A stretch of 7,611 bases of DNA, from assembly GCA_013002595.1 (NCBI GenBank), contig JABDJG010000005.1, forward strand, positions 1 through 7,611, given 5' to 3'. The translations under genes were made by a program, and so were the position numbers. The notes beneath the pieces are model-generated. The model worked only from the letters and a program-made list of their open reading frames with translations, was not told where the DNA came from and ran no database searches. This DNA is from Hyphomicrobiales bacterium. Its GTDB lineage: Bacteria > Pseudomonadota > Alphaproteobacteria > Rhizobiales > Aestuariivirgaceae. This document shows, in pieces, positions 1-6,618 of the stretch; the stretch's first letter is position 1; each line of letters begins with the position of its first letter.

Positions 1-493
1 CCATGTGAACGTGATTGGATATGTTGCACGGGGTCTTGGAGACGTAGTGTGATGCGGTGGCGGAAAAGCCCAGATTGAGTGTCCCGGGCGGGACGATCGG
101 CTGATGGAACGATGTGCCCGATGCATAGACGTACAGGTTGTCGATCTCATCGTAGTAGCTCTTGATGTCGGTCAGGCCGTGGATCATCTGGAAGACTTGC
201 GAGAAATCATTGCGCGGCAAATCGGTGTAGATCATCTCTATCGGCCGGGAAGCAGCCTTGGTGCGGACATGGGCCAGCACCTTGCGCCACAGATCAACGG
301 ATGTTCCGCCATCAGCAGCGCCCATGTCGGTGATCCGGAACATCGAACCATCATCAGCCAGGTCCATGCGATCAACGGCATCGATGACCATGCCGCTGGC
401 ATTGTCCATGACATGCTTGGCGCCAACCGTTGCCTTTGAATAGTAGCCGGCGCCCTTCATGGACATAAAGCCGGCTGTTGATTTTTGTGACAC
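1..493 (-). CDS. SABATH-family SAM-dependent carboxyl methyltransferase, 5' part (cut by left edge)
   Basis: Leftward frame open from GTG at 493 to the edge (164 codons seen); the rest of the gene lies outside. The translation matches the SABATH family (Methyltransf_7), plant enzymes that methylate carboxyl groups of salicylate, jasmonate, indole acetate or gibberellin with SAM. Landmarks: MKGAGYYSKA near residue 12 (the MxGGxGxxSYxxNS block), ITDMGAADGGTSVDLW near 56-71 (SAM-binding motif I, plant DLGCSSGxNT), IYTDLPRNDFSQVF near 90-103 (plant NDLPxNDFNxxF), and SGTSFHQPIVPPGTLNLGFS near 127-146 (plant GSFYxRLFPxxSLHFxxS). The plant LHWLS tryptophan position reads HYVSK here. The GTG start is chosen because AGGGAG (500-505) lies 6 nt upstream; downstream ATGs at residues 10 and 12 would lose conserved sequence and lack an obvious RBS. 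It is divergent from the CoA-transferase gene, with a mobile element between them. The substrate is unknown. Confidence 0.85.
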   Translation of the reverse strand, partial: MSQKSTAGFMSMKGAGYYSKATVGAKHVMDNASGMVIDAVDRMDLADDGSMFRITDMGAADGGTSVDLWRKVLAHVRTKAASRPIEMIYTDLPRNDFSQVFQMIHGLTDIKSYYDEIDNLYVYASGTSFHQPIVPPGTLNLGFSATASHYVSKTPCNISNHVHM

Positions 494-526
494 TTATCGC
501 TCCCTGCCCCTTCGTGTTTGTGTTTA

Positions 527-558
527 GGGTCCGTACTCAATAAATCCTTACCATTCTG
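527..558 (+). repeat. Left terminal inverted repeat of the MITE-like element
   Basis: Begins GGGTCCGTACTCAATAAATC and ends CCATTCTG. It is the reverse complement of 762-793 except at one position (A at 550 here, corresponding to a G on this strand in the other copy). It is preceded by TA at 525-526. Its last base abuts the first stem of the left internal hairpin. Confidence 0.9.
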
Positions 559-657
559 TTTGGTTATGAGGGCTCGAATGCAGGTAAACAAGCGCAAGAT
601 AATGCTGGGTGCCTTATCGAGCATTGTTTGCCTGCAGGCGGGCCCTCATAACCAAAC
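558..657. repeat. Internal hairpin arm 1 of the element
   Basis: Outer stem: 558-573 pairs with 642-657, 16 bp perfect (GTTTGGTTATGAGGGC and its complement). After a symmetric 5/5-nt internal loop, 579-591 (TGCAGGTAAACAA) pairs with 624-636, 13 bp with one mismatch that would be a wobble in RNA. A short AATGCT/AGCATT pairing (601-606 with 620-625) can close the tip, competing for two bases with the middle stem. The arm spans 100 nt. Confidence 0.85.
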
Positions 658-674
658 CCTCAAGGGCGCGGCAT

Positions 675-752
675 ATTTGCCTCCTGAGTACGTTGGACAG
701 GCTTGAAAACGGCTAGGTATCCGGCGCCTGTCCGCCTTCTCAGCAGGCAAAT
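675..752. repeat. Internal hairpin arm 2 of the element
   Basis: 675-688 (ATTTGCCTCCTGAG) pairs with 739-752, 13 of 14 positions. Inside it, 695-702 (GGACAGGC) pairs perfectly with 726-733, leaving a 23-nt loop. The arm is separated from arm 1 by 17 nt and from the right TIR by 9 nt. Its TTTGCCT segment resembles TTTGCCTG near 627-634 in arm 1, so the arms share some sequence as well as form. Confidence 0.8.
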
Positions 753-761
753 CTGCCAGCG

Positions 762-793
762 CAGAATGGCAAGGATTTATTGAGTACGGACCC
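762..793 (-). repeat. Right terminal inverted repeat of the MITE-like element
   Basis: Inverted copy of 527-558 with 31 of 32 positions identical, followed directly by TA at 794-795. An in-frame TTG at 780 inside this repeat could extend the CoA-transferase frame upstream. That extension is encoded by element sequence and lacks family similarity, so it is not taken as part of the gene. Confidence 0.9.
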
Positions 794-890
794 TAGCGCA
801 ATGAAGCTGAAACACCGTGCCGGGTCAAACATCAACTTGACCGATTGCCCAATGATCCACGACCGCGCTAGATACGCGGGCAGTTCATAT

Positions 891-894
891 GGAG
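891..894 (+). promoter_or_regulatory. Ribosome binding site that fixes the CoA-transferase start
   Basis: GGAG lies 8 nt before the ATG at 903. It decides in favour of the start at 903, where family similarity begins, over upstream in-frame codons (TTG 780, ATG 801, ATG 852) that lie in or next to the mobile element. The rest of 794-890 shows no convincing promoter: a TTGACC at 837-842 has no -10 box at proper spacing. Confidence 0.65.
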
Positions 895-902
895 ATTCCT
901 CA

Positions 903-2141
903 ATGGCCGGACCCCTGACCAACATCCGCGTACTCGATCTATCGCGCATCCTTGCCGGCCCGTGGGCCAGCCAGACGCTGGCCGACCTCGGCGCGGACGT
1001 CATCAAGGTCGAGCGGCCCGGCAGCGGAGATGACACCCGTGCCTGGGGACCGCCCTTTGTTGACGGCCCGGATGGCGAACCGGGCGATGCGGCGTATTTC
1101 CTGTCAACCAATCGCGGCAAGCGCTCGATCACCATCGACATGGCCGTGCCGGAGGGGCAAGACCTGATCCGCCAACTGGCGCAAAAATCGGACGTCGTTA
1201 TCGAGAATTTCAAGGTTGGCGGCCTGAAGAAATATGGTCTCGACTATGACAGCCTCAAAACCGATCACGCCGGCATCATCTATTGCTCGATCACCGGTTT
1301 CGGTCAGGATGGGCCGTATGCGGCCAGGGCCGGCTATGATTTCATGATCCAGGGCATGGGCGGCATCATGTCGATCACCGGTCAACCCGATGGCGCGCCC
1401 GGCGCCGAGCCGATGAAGTCGGGCATGGCTTTTGCCGACATCTTCACCGGACTGTATTCGGTGATCGGCATTCTGGGGGCGTTGCAGCATCGCGACAAGA
1501 CCGGGCAAGGCCAGCATATCGATATGGCCCTGCTCGATGCACAGGTTGCGGTGCTGGGCAATCAGGCGCTCAATTATCTGGTCGGCGGCACCGTGCCGAC
1601 GCGGCTCGGCAATGCACACCCCAACATTGTGCCCTATCAGACCTTTGCAACGGGTGATGGACACATCATCATCGCCATTGGCAATGACCGGCAGTTCCGG
1701 ACCTTCTGCGCGCTTGCCGGTGTACCCGAGCTTGGCAAGGACGAGCGGTTCATGGACAACCGCAGCCGGGTGAATAACCGCGATGTGCTGGTACCGCTGC
1801 TGGTGCAAGCGGTCAAAATGAAAACAACCGCCGAGTGGATCGACATTCTCGAAGAAGAGGCGGTGCCGTGCGGACCGATCAATTCAATCGATCAGGTTTT
1901 CGCCGACCCGCAGGTTGTCGCCCGCGGGTTGCAACTGTCGATGCAACGGGCCGACGGCACGCAAACGCCGGGGGTTGCGAACCCGATCCGCTATTCACAG
2001 ACACCGATCGATTATACCCGGCCTGTGCCGGCACTTGGCAGCAGTACCGATGAGGTTCTTGGCCAAGTGCTCGGCCTCGATGCAGCGCAAATCACGGCGT
2101 TGCAATCCAGTGGTGTCGTTGGACCAAGTAATCAGTCGTAG
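903..2141 (+). CDS. Class III (CaiB/BaiF family) acyl-CoA transferase
   Basis: 412 aa, the usual length of family III CoA-transferases, which move CoA between carboxylic acids (formyl-CoA/oxalate, carnitine, succinyl-CoA/glutarate types) through an aspartyl-CoA thioester. Visible hallmarks: N-terminal PLTNIRVLDLSRILAGPWAS with LADLGADVIKVERPGSGDDTR (residues 26-46); FLSTNRGKRSITIDM near 66-80; ENFKVGGLKKYGLDY near 101-115; SGMAFADIFTGLYS with the expected catalytic Asp at 179; and TGQGQHIDMALLDAQVA after it. The C-terminal part (GNDRQFRTFC, VPCGPINSIDQVFADPQV) resembles the succinyl-CoA:dicarboxylate branch, but the substrate cannot be fixed from sequence. The last 10 bp overlap the end of the convergent amidase gene, so no terminator fits between them. 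The cytoplasmic role may be CoA activation of a breakdown product made by the neighbouring enzymes (inference). Confidence 0.93.
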   Translation: MAGPLTNIRVLDLSRILAGPWASQTLADLGADVIKVERPGSGDDTRAWGPPFVDGPDGEPGDAAYFLSTNRGKRSITIDMAVPEGQDLIRQLAQKSDVVIENFKVGGLKKYGLDYDSLKTDHAGIIYCSITGFGQDGPYAARAGYDFMIQGMGGIMSITGQPDGAPGAEPMKSGMAFADIFTGLYSVIGILGALQHRDKTGQGQHIDMALLDAQVAVLGNQALNYLVGGTVPTRLGNAHPNIVPYQTFATGDGHIIIAIGNDRQFRTFCALAGVPELGKDERFMDNRSRVNNRDVLVPLLVQAVKMKTTAEWIDILEEEAVPCGPINSIDQVFADPQVVARGLQLSMQRADGTQTPGVANPIRYSQTPIDYTRPVPALGSSTDEVLGQVLGLDAAQITALQSSGVVGPSNQS

Positions 2142-3595
2142 CCGGGCGGCGGCGTGAAACTGTAGTACTCGCGCTCCAGCGCCCGGGCGAAGGCAATCGA
2201 TGTCAGGTCGAGGTGATGGCCGGTGATAATCTGAATACCGACCGGCAGTCCTTCGTTCGTCAACCCGATCGGCGCCGACGTTGACGGCAGATAGAAACAG
2301 CCCGAATAGCCGGCCCAGAACATCTGGTCGGTGACAGGGACCTGCTTGCCGTTGACAACGATGGTGCGTTCGTGGCGCTCACCTTCGTGATCGTGCGGGA
2401 AAGCGGCGGTTGAAGCCGTTGGGCACAACAGGACATCATAGTCGTCAAAGAAACTGTCCCAGACCTGGCGCAGCTGATGGCGGCGATTATCGTAGGTCAG
2501 CCAATCGCGCTGCGACATGGTGTACCCACGCACCATGTTTGCGTAATAGCTGTGATCATCTGCCGGCAACGCGTCGGCGGTGGCCCGGTTGGCCAGGAAT
2601 TCATCGTCGCTCTGCGACCGGCTGGTGGCCGCGCGCAACAGCGCGATGTAGGTGTCGTGCGCCTCGCGGTCATCAAAGTCCGGCTTGGCGGTCATCGATA
2701 GCGTCTGCACCCTGGGCTCCAGAAAGCGGGTCAACCCGGCGATGAGTTTCTTGACACTATCGTCGACCTCGGCGACTTCGCTCTCCAGCATGACGGCGAC
2801 GCGAAAATCCTTCAGCCGCCTGGCGCGAGGCTTGGGAAGCTTGAATTTCACCCCGCGTGCCGCGACACCGTCCGGGCCGGCGAGGATCTTCATGGCCAGC
2901 TTCAGATCCTTAGCACTGCGGGCCAATGGGCCGGCAACCGTGATGTCGGACTGGACCACAATACCGGGCAGCGAATGACCTGTATACGGCACCAGACAAT
3001 AGGTCGGTTTATGGCCGTAAATCCCGCAATAGTGCGCCGGATTGCGGATAGACGACCCGATATCGGACCCGATGTCGAGGCCGGTCATGCCGGCAGCCAA
3101 AGCGGCCGCTGAACCACCGCTTGACCCTCCCGGCACTTTCGTCACGTCCCAGGGGTTGTTGGTGGTGCCGTAGATATCGTTGAAGCTTTGCCAATCGGAT
3201 AGCATGAACGGCACATTGGTCTTGCCGTAAACGATCGCGCCGGCGGCCTGGAGCCGCTCAACCGCACAGGCGTCAGTGCCGGCGATGTTGTCCTTGTGTG
3301 CCGGGACGCCCCAGGTCGTCGGCGTGCCGGTCCAGTTAAAGCTTTCCTTGATGGTCATCGGCAAACCATCGAGCGGTCCGGCAGCTGCGCCCTTGGAAAG
3401 GCGTTGGTCGGCCGCCATGGCGGCCTTGCGGGCCCGGCCTTCCTCGCACACGACGATGGCGTTCAGTGCAGGGTTGTATTTGTCCTTGCGGGCCAGGAAA
3501 TGATCGAGCAACTCGACCGACGAAATTTCCCGGCTGCGCAACATCCTGGCCAATTGCACGGCCGAGCGAAAATGTATGTCATCTGATTGAGGCAT
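2132..3595 (-). CDS. Amidase-signature (AS) family hydrolase
   Basis: 487 aa, typical for AS amidases, which hydrolyse C-N bonds of amides and related compounds with a Ser-cisSer-Lys triad. All three residues are present at fatty-acid-amide-hydrolase spacing: Lys83 in LPMTIKESF, cis-Ser158 in GGSSGGSAAALAAG, and nucleophile Ser182 in GSDIGSSIRNPAHYCGIYGHKP. The oxyanion loop reads DIGSS rather than the commoner DIGGS. No signal peptide is visible, so it should be cytoplasmic. The ATG at 3595 is preferred because AAGG (3604-3607) lies 8 nt upstream; an in-frame GTG at 3602-3604 would overlap that site. Only 13 nt separate it from the stop of the Rid gene, so the two are probably translationally coupled. 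The real substrate is not deducible; a GatA-like role in tRNA amidation is unlikely without GatB/GatC partners. Confidence 0.93.
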   Translation of the reverse strand: MPQSDDIHFRSAVQLARMLRSREISSVELLDHFLARKDKYNPALNAIVVCEEGRARKAAMAADQRLSKGAAAGPLDGLPMTIKESFNWTGTPTTWGVPAHKDNIAGTDACAVERLQAAGAIVYGKTNVPFMLSDWQSFNDIYGTTNNPWDVTKVPGGSSGGSAAALAAGMTGLDIGSDIGSSIRNPAHYCGIYGHKPTYCLVPYTGHSLPGIVVQSDITVAGPLARSAKDLKLAMKILAGPDGVAARGVKFKLPKPRARRLKDFRVAVMLESEVAEVDDSVKKLIAGLTRFLEPRVQTLSMTAKPDFDDREAHDTYIALLRAATSRSQSDDEFLANRATADALPADDHSYYANMVRGYTMSQRDWLTYDNRRHQLRQVWDSFFDDYDVLLCPTASTAAFPHDHEGERHERTIVVNGKQVPVTDQMFWAGYSGCFYLPSTSAPIGLTNEGLPVGIQIITGHHLDLTSIAFARALEREYYSFTPPPGYD

Positions 3596-3608
3596 CGTGC
3601 GCACCTTG

Positions 3609-4838
3609 TCAGACCATGGCGATGATGTCGATCTCTATGCCCATGTCCTCGTAGGCCAGCCACGGCACCGGGATGCCGGTTGTTGCAGGACCTGGAGCCG
3701 AAAAATGTCCGAAACGCGCCCGCAGGTTGTCTTTCCACTCCGCTTCGCCTGCCGTGCCGGAATAGAACGTATTGATCTTTACGACATGCTCAAAGCCGAG
3801 GCCGAATTCCGCCAGGACGCGGCCGATGTAGGCCATGGCATGATTGGTTTGCGCCACCGGATCGCCGATCGCCAGGACACTGGCATCGGGCGCGAGCGGG
3901 ACCTGACCACCAAGGAACACCAGGTCGCCGCAACGCACGCCATGGCGGTACGGCAGATGCACCGGCCAGTCCCAGTGGCCATCGGGCCAGACATGGCTGC
4001 GCGGCAAACGGGCGCCATCGGTGCTGCGCATGGCGATCACATCGTTCTTGATCATGACGTCTGCGGGCCACAGTCTCGGCAGCGAGATGCCGGTCGCGGC
4101 CGGTCCCGGTTCATTGTAGAAACTGGCGCGCAGCAGGGCAGGCTCGGCCCAGATCTCGGCCTCGCCCGGTTCGACGTTGAAGACATTGGTCTTGACCGTA
4201 TCGTGAAGGTCGGCGCCAAGCTGGCGCAACAGGCTGTCGATGTGAGAAAGGACGATGCGGCTCTGGCCGGTCAATGAACCTGCAGACGGCACGTTGCCGG
4301 TTGCGGTGCGCGCCGTCACACCGCTGGTGAAGATCATCTCGCCAATGCGCAGGGCGTGTGAGAAGGGTGCCGGTAGGGGATGCAGCACAGCGTCCCAGGC
4401 GGCGGTGCGGGCAAGCCGTTCACCGTTGTGGCCGCGCATCGCGATGGCCTCGATCTCGATCAGCCAGTCGGCAACAACCAGCGCCTCGACGGGAACCAAC
4501 GTGATGGCCGGACCAGGGCCGGCAAGGCCGCCAAGGCAGGTGCCCAGATGGGCGCACAATGCATCTTCGTCGATGGAGCCGTCCGTAACATAGAACACCG
4601 TCAGCTTGGCAAGGTCGGACAGATCAAGGCCAGCCGCGACCAGAACGCCGGACACGTCAGTGACCGCTGCCGCAGCCTGGCCGTGAAGATCGCCCGGGCA
4701 GCTGACAATCCAGTCCTTGTCGAGATCGACCTGGCCGGTGACAAAGATCATTGCGCCGCAGCGAACGGCCTGGCTATAGGGCAAATCGGGATCGGCAACC
4801 CAATGATCGGCGGGATTTATGTGTTTTCGCGGCAGCAT
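3609..4838 (-). CDS. Triple-domain Rid/YjgF/YER057c/UK114-family protein
   Basis: 409 aa, three times the usual ~130-aa Rid subunit. Three repeats are visible: about 15-134 (PYSQAVRCGAMIFVTGQV to EIEAIAM), 155-270 (PFSHALRIGEMIFTSGV to KNDVIAM) and 293-408 (PYRHGVRCGDLVFLGGQV to EIDIIAM). Each carries the GPGPA/EPGPA/APGPA turn near its end. RidA proteins act as trimers with active sites at subunit interfaces and hydrolyse reactive enamines/imines using a conserved Arg in a PARS-like motif. Here that position is Ile112, Ala248 and Thr386, so classical RidA deaminase chemistry is doubtful; Arg-less Rid subgroups are known. A single chain could form a pseudo-trimer (inference). Start: ATG with AAGG (4848-4851) 9 nt upstream. 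It lies between the MttB-like gene (65-bp gap) and the amidase gene (13-bp gap), implying one transcript and a role in the same catabolic route. Confidence 0.9.
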   Translation of the reverse strand: MLPRKHINPADHWVADPDLPYSQAVRCGAMIFVTGQVDLDKDWIVSCPGDLHGQAAAAVTDVSGVLVAAGLDLSDLAKLTVFYVTDGSIDEDALCAHLGTCLGGLAGPGPAITLVPVEALVVADWLIEIEAIAMRGHNGERLARTAAWDAVLHPLPAPFSHALRIGEMIFTSGVTARTATGNVPSAGSLTGQSRIVLSHIDSLLRQLGADLHDTVKTNVFNVEPGEAEIWAEPALLRASFYNEPGPAATGISLPRLWPADVMIKNDVIAMRSTDGARLPRSHVWPDGHWDWPVHLPYRHGVRCGDLVFLGGQVPLAPDASVLAIGDPVAQTNHAMAYIGRVLAEFGLGFEHVVKINTFYSGTAGEAEWKDNLRARFGHFSAPGPATTGIPVPWLAYEDMGIEIDIIAMV

Positions 4839-4903
4839 GCCAATTCGCCTTGTTTTATATGAGGTTATGCCCGGCGACTGGCATCTTGATTCAAAGCTAT
4901 TGC

Positions 4904-6496
4904 TTATGCAACCCCGTCCGGCAGGACCTCTTTGCGCTTGGCCATGAAGGCCTGCAGGGCCTCATCGATCGCCGGGTCGAGACCAGGCTCCTTATAGTCC
5001 TGCAGGACCCGTTTCCAGATACCGTTGGCGCGCGTTGCTGCATCCATTTCGCCCTCGACCTGCCACTGTTCGAAGGAATTGTTGTCGGCAACCCGCGAAC
5101 GGTAAAAGGCGTTTTCAAAGTTGGCCTGTGTGTGAGCGGTGCCGAGGAAATGGCGGCCTTCTTCGGGCGGCCTGTCACCGATCTCGGCAATCGGTTCCAT
5201 CGCCTGGCCGTTTTCCGAAAGATCAATGCCACGGGCGAACGCCTGCATGATGCCGAGCTGGTCTGCATCGATCACGAACTTCTCGTAGGACGAGACCAGT
5301 CCGCCCTCAAGCCAGCCGGCCGAGTGAAGCGCAAAGTTCACGCCGGCCAGGAGCGTCGGCATGATGGTGTTGGAGCTTTCGTGGGCAGCCTGTGCATCTG
5401 GCAGCTTGGAGCCGCACAGCGATCCGCCGGAGCGGAACGGCACGCCGAGCCGGCGGGCCAGCTGGGCAGCGCCGAACAATACGTGCGCCGGTTCCGGCGT
5501 ACCGAATGTCGGGGCGCCGGACTGCATCGACATCGAGCTGGCAAAGGTGCCGAAGACAACAGGCGCGCCCGGGCGTACCAGTTGGGCAAAGGCCATGCCG
5601 GCGGACGCTTCAGCAAGGATCTGTGTCAAGGTTCCCGCAACGGTTACCGGCGACATGGCACCGGCCAGAATGAACGGCGAGATAACGCAGGCCTGCCCTG
5701 CCCTTGCATAGACCTTGAGCGCGCCAACCATGGTATCATCGAACACCATTGGTGAATTGGCGTTGATCAGGTTGATCATGACGCAGTTCTGGTCAACGAA
5801 CTCTTCGCCAAAGACCATGTTGGCCATGGCGACTGAATCTTCCGCCCGCTCAGGGGCTGTGACCGAGCCCATGAAGGGTTTATCGGAATAGCGGATATGG
5901 CTGTAGACCATATCGAGATGCCGCTTGGCGACCGGGATGTCGACCGGTTCGCACACCGTACCGCCGGAATGGTGGATCGAGGAGGCCGAATAGGCCAGTT
6001 TGACGAAATTGCGGAAGTCTTCAATAGTTGCATAACGCCGGCCGCCTTCAAGATCGCGCACGAAGGGCGGGCCGTAGACCGGCGCAAAAACCGTTGCATC
6101 GCCGCCGATCTGGACCGAGCGCTCGGGATTGCGGGCATGCTGGGTAAAGATGCTTGGGGCGGTCTTGATCAGCTCACGGGCCATGCCGCGCGGCAGACGG
6201 ACGCGCTCGCCCCTGACATCGGCGCCGGCGTCCTTCCACATTTGAATGGCCTCGGCATCGTCGCGGAAATCGATACCGGTTTCCTGCAATACCGTGTCGG
6301 CGTTATGCTCGATCAGCGCCAGACCTTCTTCGGACAGCACCTCGTAAACCGGTATCTGCCGCTTGATGTAGGTCAGCTGGGTTTGCGCCTTGCCAACGCG
6401 GGCTGCGCGCCTGGCCTCGGCGCCGCCACCGGCACGGCGCGAACGACGGCCGCCACCGGCGCCATCAGGCGCTTTCACTTCTGTCAGATCACTCAT
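4904..6496 (-). CDS. MttB-family (COG5598) methyltransferase, non-pyrrolysine type
   Basis: 530 aa, related to trimethylamine:corrinoid methyltransferase MttB. The frame has no internal TAG codon, so it belongs to the non-pyrrolysine branch, whose characterised members (such as glycine-betaine MtgB) transfer a methyl group from quaternary amines to a corrinoid protein. Visible: a basic Gly/Arg-rich tail (residues 12-35); the (E/D)xGxxxxEHNADTVLQETGI region near 57-75; VYGPPFVRDLEGGRRYAT near 140-157; VFGTFASSMSMQSGAPTFGTPE near 314-335; and GSKLPDAQAAHES near 362-374. The rest fits a TIM-barrel fold. Start: ATG at 6496 with AAGGGA (6504-6509) 7 nt upstream. It is probably the first gene of a leftward operon with the Rid and amidase genes. 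No corrinoid protein or reductive activase is visible here. Its methyl donor is unknown; calling it trimethylamine methyltransferase would over-reach. Confidence 0.92.
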   Translation of the reverse strand: MSDLTEVKAPDGAGGGRRSRRAGGGAEARRAARVGKAQTQLTYIKRQIPVYEVLSEEGLALIEHNADTVLQETGIDFRDDAEAIQMWKDAGADVRGERVRLPRGMARELIKTAPSIFTQHARNPERSVQIGGDATVFAPVYGPPFVRDLEGGRRYATIEDFRNFVKLAYSASSIHHSGGTVCEPVDIPVAKRHLDMVYSHIRYSDKPFMGSVTAPERAEDSVAMANMVFGEEFVDQNCVMINLINANSPMVFDDTMVGALKVYARAGQACVISPFILAGAMSPVTVAGTLTQILAEASAGMAFAQLVRPGAPVVFGTFASSMSMQSGAPTFGTPEPAHVLFGAAQLARRLGVPFRSGGSLCGSKLPDAQAAHESSNTIMPTLLAGVNFALHSAGWLEGGLVSSYEKFVIDADQLGIMQAFARGIDLSENGQAMEPIAEIGDRPPEEGRHFLGTAHTQANFENAFYRSRVADNNSFEQWQVEGEMDAATRANGIWKRVLQDYKEPGLDPAIDEALQAFMAKRKEVLPDGVA

Positions 6497-6537
6497 GATC
6501 TATTCCCTTGTTGAGGAAATTTCACCATGAGTGAGTA

Positions 6538-6566
6538 GATAGACCCGTCGCCCTGGCTCAAGTCAA
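6538..6566 (-). promoter_or_regulatory. Possible sigma-70-type promoter of the MttB-Rid-amidase operon
   Basis: On the minus strand, TTGACT (6561-6566, 5 of 6 to consensus) is followed after 17 nt by TCTATC (6538-6543, only 3 of 6). The predicted start near 6531 would leave a leader of about 35 nt before the ATG at 6496. The weak -10 suggests either an activated promoter or a chance match. Confidence 0.35.
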
Positions 6567-6618
6567 TGCGAAACGCCTCCTTGTCGGCTGGAAACGACGC
6601 ATATTGCCTTTGAATGAC

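Larger units (their letters stand above)
527..793. mobile_element. MITE-like non-autonomous element with 32-bp TIRs and two internal hairpins
   Basis: A 267-bp segment is bounded by 32-bp terminal inverted repeats differing at one position. TA dinucleotides at 525-526 and 794-795 fit a TA target-site duplication, as made by IS630/Tc1-mariner-type transposases (family assignment is inference). No credible coding frame lies inside, so any movement would need a transposase supplied in trans. Two arms fill the interior: a hairpin at 558-657 and another at 675-752. With the TIR stem, nearly the whole element can fold into a three-way junction. It lies in the divergent gap between the SABATH and CoA-transferase genes, 33 bp from the SABATH start codon. 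An alternative is a conserved structured regulatory or RNA element, but the near-perfect 32-bp ends flanked by TA favour a mobile element. Confidence 0.8.

Noticed and set aside
518..706. Short open frame across the MITE-like element as a possible transposase remnant
   Set aside because: The frame follows the hairpin stems, begins outside the element, and its translation resembles no transposase; the base pairing explains the sequence better.
527..793. Integron attC site or IS200/IS605-derived palindrome
   Set aside because: No GTTRRRY/RYYYAAC core sites are seen, and long near-perfect terminal inverted repeats with flanking TA are not a feature of IS200/IS605 elements.
780..902. N-terminal extension of the CoA-transferase from TTG at 780
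   Set aside because: It starts inside the mobile element's terminal repeat, shows no family similarity, and a proper RBS with ATG is found at 903.
1104..1808. Open frame of 234 codons on the minus strand
   Set aside because: Antisense to the CoA-transferase core including its catalytic Asp region; no support of its own.
3597..4277. Open frame of 226 codons on the plus strand
   Set aside because: It lies antisense within the Rid gene, lacks a ribosome binding site, and its translation shows no family pattern, while the minus strand has three clear Rid repeats. Long antisense frames are expected in GC-rich coding DNA.
4839..4903. Small ATGCC/GGCAT dyad between the MttB-like and Rid genes as a terminator
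   Set aside because: The stem has only 5 bp and no U-run follows; it does not support transcription ending inside the operon.
4751..5755. Open frame of 334 codons on the plus strand
   Set aside because: Antisense to the MttB-like gene and the start of the Rid gene; the minus-strand protein is well conserved throughout, so this is a shadow frame.
5897..6514. Open frame of 205 codons on the plus strand
   Set aside because: Antisense to the N-terminal part of the MttB-like gene, with no RBS and no recognisable motifs.
6493..6528. 11-codon upstream frame on the minus strand whose TGA overlaps the MttB-like ATG (ATGA)
   Set aside because: The arrangement would suit translational coupling, but its ATG has no Shine-Dalgarno sequence and a frame this short is easily due to chance.
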